From Telluria beijingensis (GTDB lineage: Bacteria > Pseudomonadota > Gammaproteobacteria > Burkholderiales > Burkholderiaceae_D): DNA of 64,000 bases. Location of the stretch: the NCBI RefSeq assembly GCF_030770395.1, contig NZ_CP132480.1:5647216-5711215 (forward strand), read 5' to 3'. Below are positions 60,537 to 64,000 of this stretch, piece by piece. How positions within the stretch are numbered: the first letter of the stretch is position 1; each line of letters starts with the position of its first letter. A program made the position numbers and the translations under genes. The notes below the pieces were generated by a model. The model had not been told where the DNA came from, searched no databases, and saw only the letters and a list, made by a program, of their open reading frames with translations.

Positions 60537-61034
60537 TCAGCCCTCGCCGCGCACCGGCGTGAAGATCTTCTGCAGCAGCGACAGTAACTGCTGGCGTTCG
60601 GCATTGGTGAGGGCGGCGGTGGCCTCGGCCTCGAGCTTGGTGACGGCCACCTCGGCCTGGCGCGCCACGCGCTCGCCGCTCGGGGTGAGGATCAGGGTCT
60701 GCGAGCGCTTGTCCAGCGGATTGCGCTGGCGCAGCAGCAGGCCGCGTCCTTCCAGGCGGTCGAGCAGGATCGCCAGGTTCGGCGGCGACACGTTGATCGC
60801 GTTCGACAGCCGTTTCTGGGTGATGTTCGGGTTCGAATGCAGCAGCGACAGCACCGAAAAATCCACCGCGCGCAGGTCGTACTCGCTCATCCGCTCGTGG
60901 AACAAGGGCATGATCGACAGGTAGGCGCGGCGGCAGTTATAGCCGACGAGGCCGAGCAGCACCTCCTGGTCGAGCGGCTGGTCGGCCGCTTCCTGGACGG
61001 CATTGACGAATTTTTCGTGCTTCTTGGTCGGCAT
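60537..61034 (-). CDS. MarR-family transcriptional regulator
   Basis: 165 residues with the MarR winged helix (about 50-130): DLRAVDFSVLSLLHSNPNIT, QKRLSNAINVSPPNLAILLD, RLEGRGLLLRQRNPLDKRSQ. The DKRSQTLILT wing is typical. MarR proteins usually repress their own promoter and an adjacent gene. A perfect 9-bp palindrome lies 40 nt upstream, between this gene and the divergent amidohydrolase. The effector is unknown; its nearness to pca genes suggests an aromatic acid (inference). Confidence 0.92.
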   Translation of the reverse strand: MPTKKHEKFVNAVQEAADQPLDQEVLLGLVGYNCRRAYLSIMPLFHERMSEYDLRAVDFSVLSLLHSNPNITQKRLSNAINVSPPNLAILLDRLEGRGLLLRQRNPLDKRSQTLILTPSGERVARQAEVAVTKLEAEATAALTNAERQQLLSLLQKIFTPVRGEG

Positions 61035-61074
61035 GGGATCGTGTTTTCCTGGTGAGTGGCCGATTATAAATCAT

Positions 61075-61097
61075 AGTCATTATAGAAAATAATGACT
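61075..61097. promoter_or_regulatory. Candidate MarR operator
   Basis: Perfect inverted repeat AGTCATTAT / ATAATGACT with a five-base spacer, in an AT-rich island between the MarR gene (minus, 41 nt away) and the amidohydrolase gene (plus, 88 nt away). Size and AT-richness fit MarR operators. TATAAT-like hexamers on the minus strand overlap it. Confidence 0.6.
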
Positions 61098-61184
61098 GTG
61101 GGGTCAGCAAGGCCCCAGGCGTCCGTCGCCGCGCTTGTCGATGGGCTAACATTGCATGGTTCACCATACCGATGAAAGGATCCC

Positions 61185-62519
61185 ATGCGACTCCCGACCA
61201 AGCTGGCCGCCATGGCCGGCGCCCTGTGCATGCTGGCCGGCGCCGGCGCCAACGCACAAGCTGCTTCCCCGGCCACCGTCCTCCAGGGCGTGCGCATCAT
61301 CGACGGCCAGGGTGGCGCGCCGATCGAGAACGGCAGCATCGTGATCCGCGACGGCCGCATCGAGGCCGTGCAGCCGCAGGGCGCCACGCCGCCCGCGGGC
61401 GCCCGGCTGGTCGACCTGCGCGGCAAGACCGTGATGCCGGCCCTGATCGCCGGCCACGCCCACCTGGGCATCACCAACGGCGCCAAATCCGGCGCGGCCG
61501 AGATCACGCCGGCCAACGTCACGCGCCAGCTGCAGAAGTACGCGCGCTACGGCGTCGGCACGGTGGCGGTGTTCGGCACTGACCACGATTTCATCTACCG
61601 GATGCGCGCCGACCAGCGCGCCGGCAAGCTGACGCTGCCCACCATCGTCACTGCCGGCCATGGCTTCGGCGTGCCGCACGGCGCGCCGCCGGTCGCCATG
61701 GGCATGGACCAGGTCTACCGCCCGACCACGATCGAGGCGGTGCGCAAGGATATCGAGAAGCTGGCTGCCCGGAAGCCCGACCTGGTCAAGATCTGGGTCG
61801 ACGACTTCGGCGACGACAAGACCAAGAAGATGGATCCGGCGCTGTACCGTGAAGTGATCCGCGAGGCGCACCAGCGCGGCCTGAAGGTGGTGGCCCACGT
61901 CTACTACCTCGAGGACGCCAAGCGCCTGGCGCGCGACGGCGTCGACCTGTTCGGCCACAGCGTGCGCGACCGGCCGGTGGATGCCGAGCTAATCGCCCTG
62001 ATGAAAGAGAAGAACATCGGCTATATCCCGACCCTGCAGCTCGACGAAGCCTTCTTCGTGTATGCCGACAAGCCGGACTGGATGCAGGACCGGTTCTTCA
62101 GGGACGCGCTCGATCCCGGCGTCGAGGCGTGGCTGGCCAGCCCGGCCTACAAGGTCAAGCAGGTCAGCAAGCAGGACCTGGCCACTGCGAAGGCCAATGT
62201 GCTGGCGCTGCACAAGGCCGGGGTCAGGGTCGGCATGGGCACCGATTCGGGCGCCACGATCCCGCGCATCCAGGGTTTCGCCGAGCACCGCGAACTCGAA
62301 CTGCTGACCGCCGCCGGCCTGACCCCGATGCAGGCGCTGCAGGCGGCGACCTCCGGCAATGCCGCGATCCTGGGCATCGACGGCGAGCGCGGCGCGCTCG
62401 TTCCGGGCAAGCAGGCCGACCTGCTGGTGCTCGACGCCAATCCGCTGGACGATATCCGCAACACGCGCAAGATCCATGCGCTCTGGCTGCGCGGCGTGCC
62501 GCTGGAAGGTTTGCGCTGA
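61185..62519 (+). CDS. Secreted amidohydrolase-family metal-dependent hydrolase
   Basis: 444 residues: signal peptide (LAAMAGALCMLAGAGANAQA), N- and C-terminal parts of the small beta-sandwich (GVRIIDGQGGAPIENGSIVI, KQADLLVLDANPLDDIRNT) around a TIM-barrel. Metal-site residues are visible as GHAHLG (HxH), the Lys in DLVKIWVDD, His in VVAHVYY, His in DLFGHSVRD and Asp in GMGTDSGATIP. This is the imidazolonepropionase/prolidase-like exported group, and the substrate is unknown. It is divergent from the MarR gene and may be its target. Confidence 0.9.
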   Translation: MRLPTKLAAMAGALCMLAGAGANAQAASPATVLQGVRIIDGQGGAPIENGSIVIRDGRIEAVQPQGATPPAGARLVDLRGKTVMPALIAGHAHLGITNGAKSGAAEITPANVTRQLQKYARYGVGTVAVFGTDHDFIYRMRADQRAGKLTLPTIVTAGHGFGVPHGAPPVAMGMDQVYRPTTIEAVRKDIEKLAARKPDLVKIWVDDFGDDKTKKMDPALYREVIREAHQRGLKVVAHVYYLEDAKRLARDGVDLFGHSVRDRPVDAELIALMKEKNIGYIPTLQLDEAFFVYADKPDWMQDRFFRDALDPGVEAWLASPAYKVKQVSKQDLATAKANVLALHKAGVRVGMGTDSGATIPRIQGFAEHRELELLTAAGLTPMQALQAATSGNAAILGIDGERGALVPGKQADLLVLDANPLDDIRNTRKIHALWLRGVPLEGLR

Positions 62520-62621
62520 GCGTCGGTTGACGTCGCGATTCGTGCCGGCGCCCGGGCCGGTTCTGGCTGGAAGCCGGCACGATCGCGTACAATGGCCCTT
62601 CCTTCACTACAAAACTCTCCA

Positions 62622-64000
62622 ATGGAATGGCTACTTGACCCGAATATATGGGTCGGCTTGCTCACCCTTGTCGTGCTCGAGATCGTCCTCGGCATCGACA
62701 ACCTGATCTTCATCGCCATCCTGGCGGACAAACTTCCCCCGCACCAGCGCGACAAGGCCCGCCTGCTCGGCCTCTCGCTCGCCATGATCATGCGCCTTGG
62801 CCTGCTTACGATGATCTCGTGGCTGGTCACGCTCACCACCCCGCTGTTCTCGCTCGGCACACTGGCGTTCTCGGGGCGCGACCTGATCCTGCTGATAGGC
62901 GGTATCTTCCTGCTGGCCAAGGCGACCATCGAGCTGCACGAGCGGGTCGAGGGCAAGTCGCACGTCCAGAGCGGCAAACGCGCCTACGCCAGCTTCGCCG
63001 CCGTGGTGGCGCAGATCATCGTGCTCGACGCCGTGTTTTCGCTCGACGCGGTGATCACCGCGGTCGGCATGGTCGAGCAGCTGGGCGTCATGATGGCCGC
63101 CGTCATCATCTCGATGGGCGTGATGCTGTTCGCCTCCAAGCCGCTGACGCGCTTCGTCAACGCCCATCCGACGGTCGTGGTGCTGTGCCTGAGCTTCCTC
63201 TTGATGATCGGCTTGAGCCTGATCGCCGAAGGCCTGGGCTTTCACATCCCGAAGGGCTACCTGTACGCCGCGATCGGCTTCTCGGTCGTGATCGAGTTCT
63301 TCAACCAGCTGGCGCGCCGCAACTTCGTCAAGCAGGAAGCGCACATCCCGCTGCGCGACCGCACCGCCGACGCCGTGCTGCGCCTGCTGGGCAGCAAGCG
63401 CGGCGCCGACCACCACGACGAACCGGTGGCCGAGGCGCAGGCCGCCGAGGAACCGGCGTTCGAGGCCGAAGAGCGCAATATGGTCAGCGGCGTATTGAGC
63501 CTGTCGCAGCGCTCGGTGCGCTCGATCATGACCAACCGCTCGGACATCTCGTGGATCAATATCGAGGACGACGCCGACACCATCCGCGCCCAGCTGCTGG
63601 CCACCCCGCACGGCTTCTTCCCGGTGTGCCGCGGCCAGCTCGACGAGGTAATCGGCGTGGCGCGCGCCAAGGACCTGATCGCCGACCTGACCCAGCATGG
63701 CGCGATCGACCAGGCGCATATCCGCGCGCCGATCATCATGCCCGACGCCAGCGGCGTGCTGAAGGTGATGGAGCGCCTCAAGCGCTCGCACGGCCAGCTG
63801 GTGATCATCGCCGACGAATACGGCACCCTGCAGGGCCTGGTGACGCCGATCGACATCCTGGAAGCGATCGCCGGCGAGTTCCCCGACGAGGACGAGCAGC
63901 CAGTGGTGCAGGAGCTCGGCCCGGGCCGCTGGCGCATCGACGGCACGGCCGACCTGCACTACCTGGAACAGGTGTTCGAGGTCGACGCCCTTGTCGGCGA
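62622..64000 (+). CDS. TerC-family membrane protein with CBS pair and CorC-type domain (3'-truncated by window)
   Basis: Open from ATG 62622 to the window end (459 codons visible). Residues about 1-235 form the TerC domain (about seven helices): [51 protein letters not shown] with the conserved acidic FSLDAV, and [24 protein letters not shown] pair follows (about 290-410; [49 protein letters not shown]). The beginning of a transporter-associated CorC/HlyC domain then shows ([18 protein letters not shown]). YoaE/YegH-like proteins share this order. TerC relatives take part in metal (often manganese) export, but the ion here is not known. Confidence 0.93.
   Translation, partial: MEWLLDPNIWVGLLTLVVLEIVLGIDNLIFIAILADKLPPHQRDKARLLGLSLAMIMRLGLLTMISWLVTLTTPLFSLGTLAFSGRDLILLIGGIFLLAKATIELHERVEGKSHVQSGKRAYASFAAVVAQIIVLDAVFSLDAVITAVGMVEQLGVMMAAVIISMGVMLFASKPLTRFVNAHPTVVVLCLSFLLMIGLSLIAEGLGFHIPKGYLYAAIGFSVVIEFFNQLARRNFVKQEAHIPLRDRTADAVLRLLGSKRGADHHDEPVAEAQAAEEPAFEAEERNMVSGVLSLSQRSVRSIMTNRSDISWINIEDDADTIRAQLLATPHGFFPVCRGQLDEVIGVARAKDLIADLTQHGAIDQAHIRAPIIMPDASGVLKVMERLKRSHGQLVIIADEYGTLQGLVTPIDILEAIAGEFPDEDEQPVVQELGPGRWRIDGTADLHYLEQVFEVDALVG

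Overview
The window is GC-rich, densely coded chromosomal DNA from a betaproteobacterium. The most likely source is an Oxalobacteraceae/Burkholderiales organism of the Massilia-Telluria-Duganella kind. This is inferred from the ftsK-lolA-rarA-serS order, a PEP-CTERM secreted protein, a bacteriophytochrome, many GGDEF and TonB-dependent-receptor genes, and complete malonate and protocatechuate functions. No phage, plasmid or CRISPR region is visible. The only mobile DNA is a decayed IS607-type remnant.

Layout. 1-1.7 kb: the end of a malonate decarboxylase operon (mdcB, mdcH), then a 42-codon small gene with its own promoter and terminator. 2-8.2 kb: a GNAT/FemAB-like protein, nadE-glnB, a probably frameshifted secreted protein, a TRIC-type channel and a DUF1176 protein. 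8.2-12.2 kb: a bacteriophytochrome kinase, then trxB-smr. 12.4-18.8 kb: housekeeping ftsK-lolA-rarA, a small secreted peptide and serS. 18.8-20 kb: a scar in which tRNA-Ser(CGA) is cut in the anticodon stem and followed by truncated IS607 tnpB and tnpA and a GAF-domain fragment. 20-24.5 kb: a LysR regulator, a Kef-type antiporter, an isochorismatase-like hydrolase and a MoaF/SnoaL-type fusion.

24.5-33 kb is the most interesting block. An S9 peptidase sits directly downstream of a TonB-dependent receptor. A second, paralogous receptor carries an STN signalling domain, and a divergent ECF sigma/FecR pair follows. Both receptor genes share a bipartite promoter-like element (21 of 24 identical positions, then exactly 16 nt, then CGTTGT) at almost the same distance from the start codon. 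This suggests one cell-surface-signalling regulon.

33-38.7 kb: a CHASE3-GAF-GGDEF protein, then a Fur-box-controlled haem/haemoglobin-type receptor with an EF-hand protein and a DUF4198 protein. 38.9-51.4 kb: dusA, a chemoreceptor, a stand-alone TonB-C protein, a YXWGXW protein, a Cache-like GGDEF protein, a pentapeptide-repeat protein, tRNA-His, murI, class I fumarase, a UPF0114 protein, acs and tRNA-Ser(GGA). 51.6-55.8 kb: a REC-PAS-GGDEF regulator, a DinB-family protein, a PEP-CTERM protein and a sterol-desaturase-like protein. 55.7-60.5 kb: the protocatechuate operon pcaH-pcaG-pcaB-pcaDC with a divergent IclR regulator and two palindromic operators. 60.5-64 kb: a MarR regulator with a palindromic operator, a secreted amidohydrolase and a TerC-CBS protein cut by the window end.

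Functions are assigned from motif and family recognition only. No database search was possible. Start codons were chosen from ribosome-binding sites and family N-termini where these were visible.
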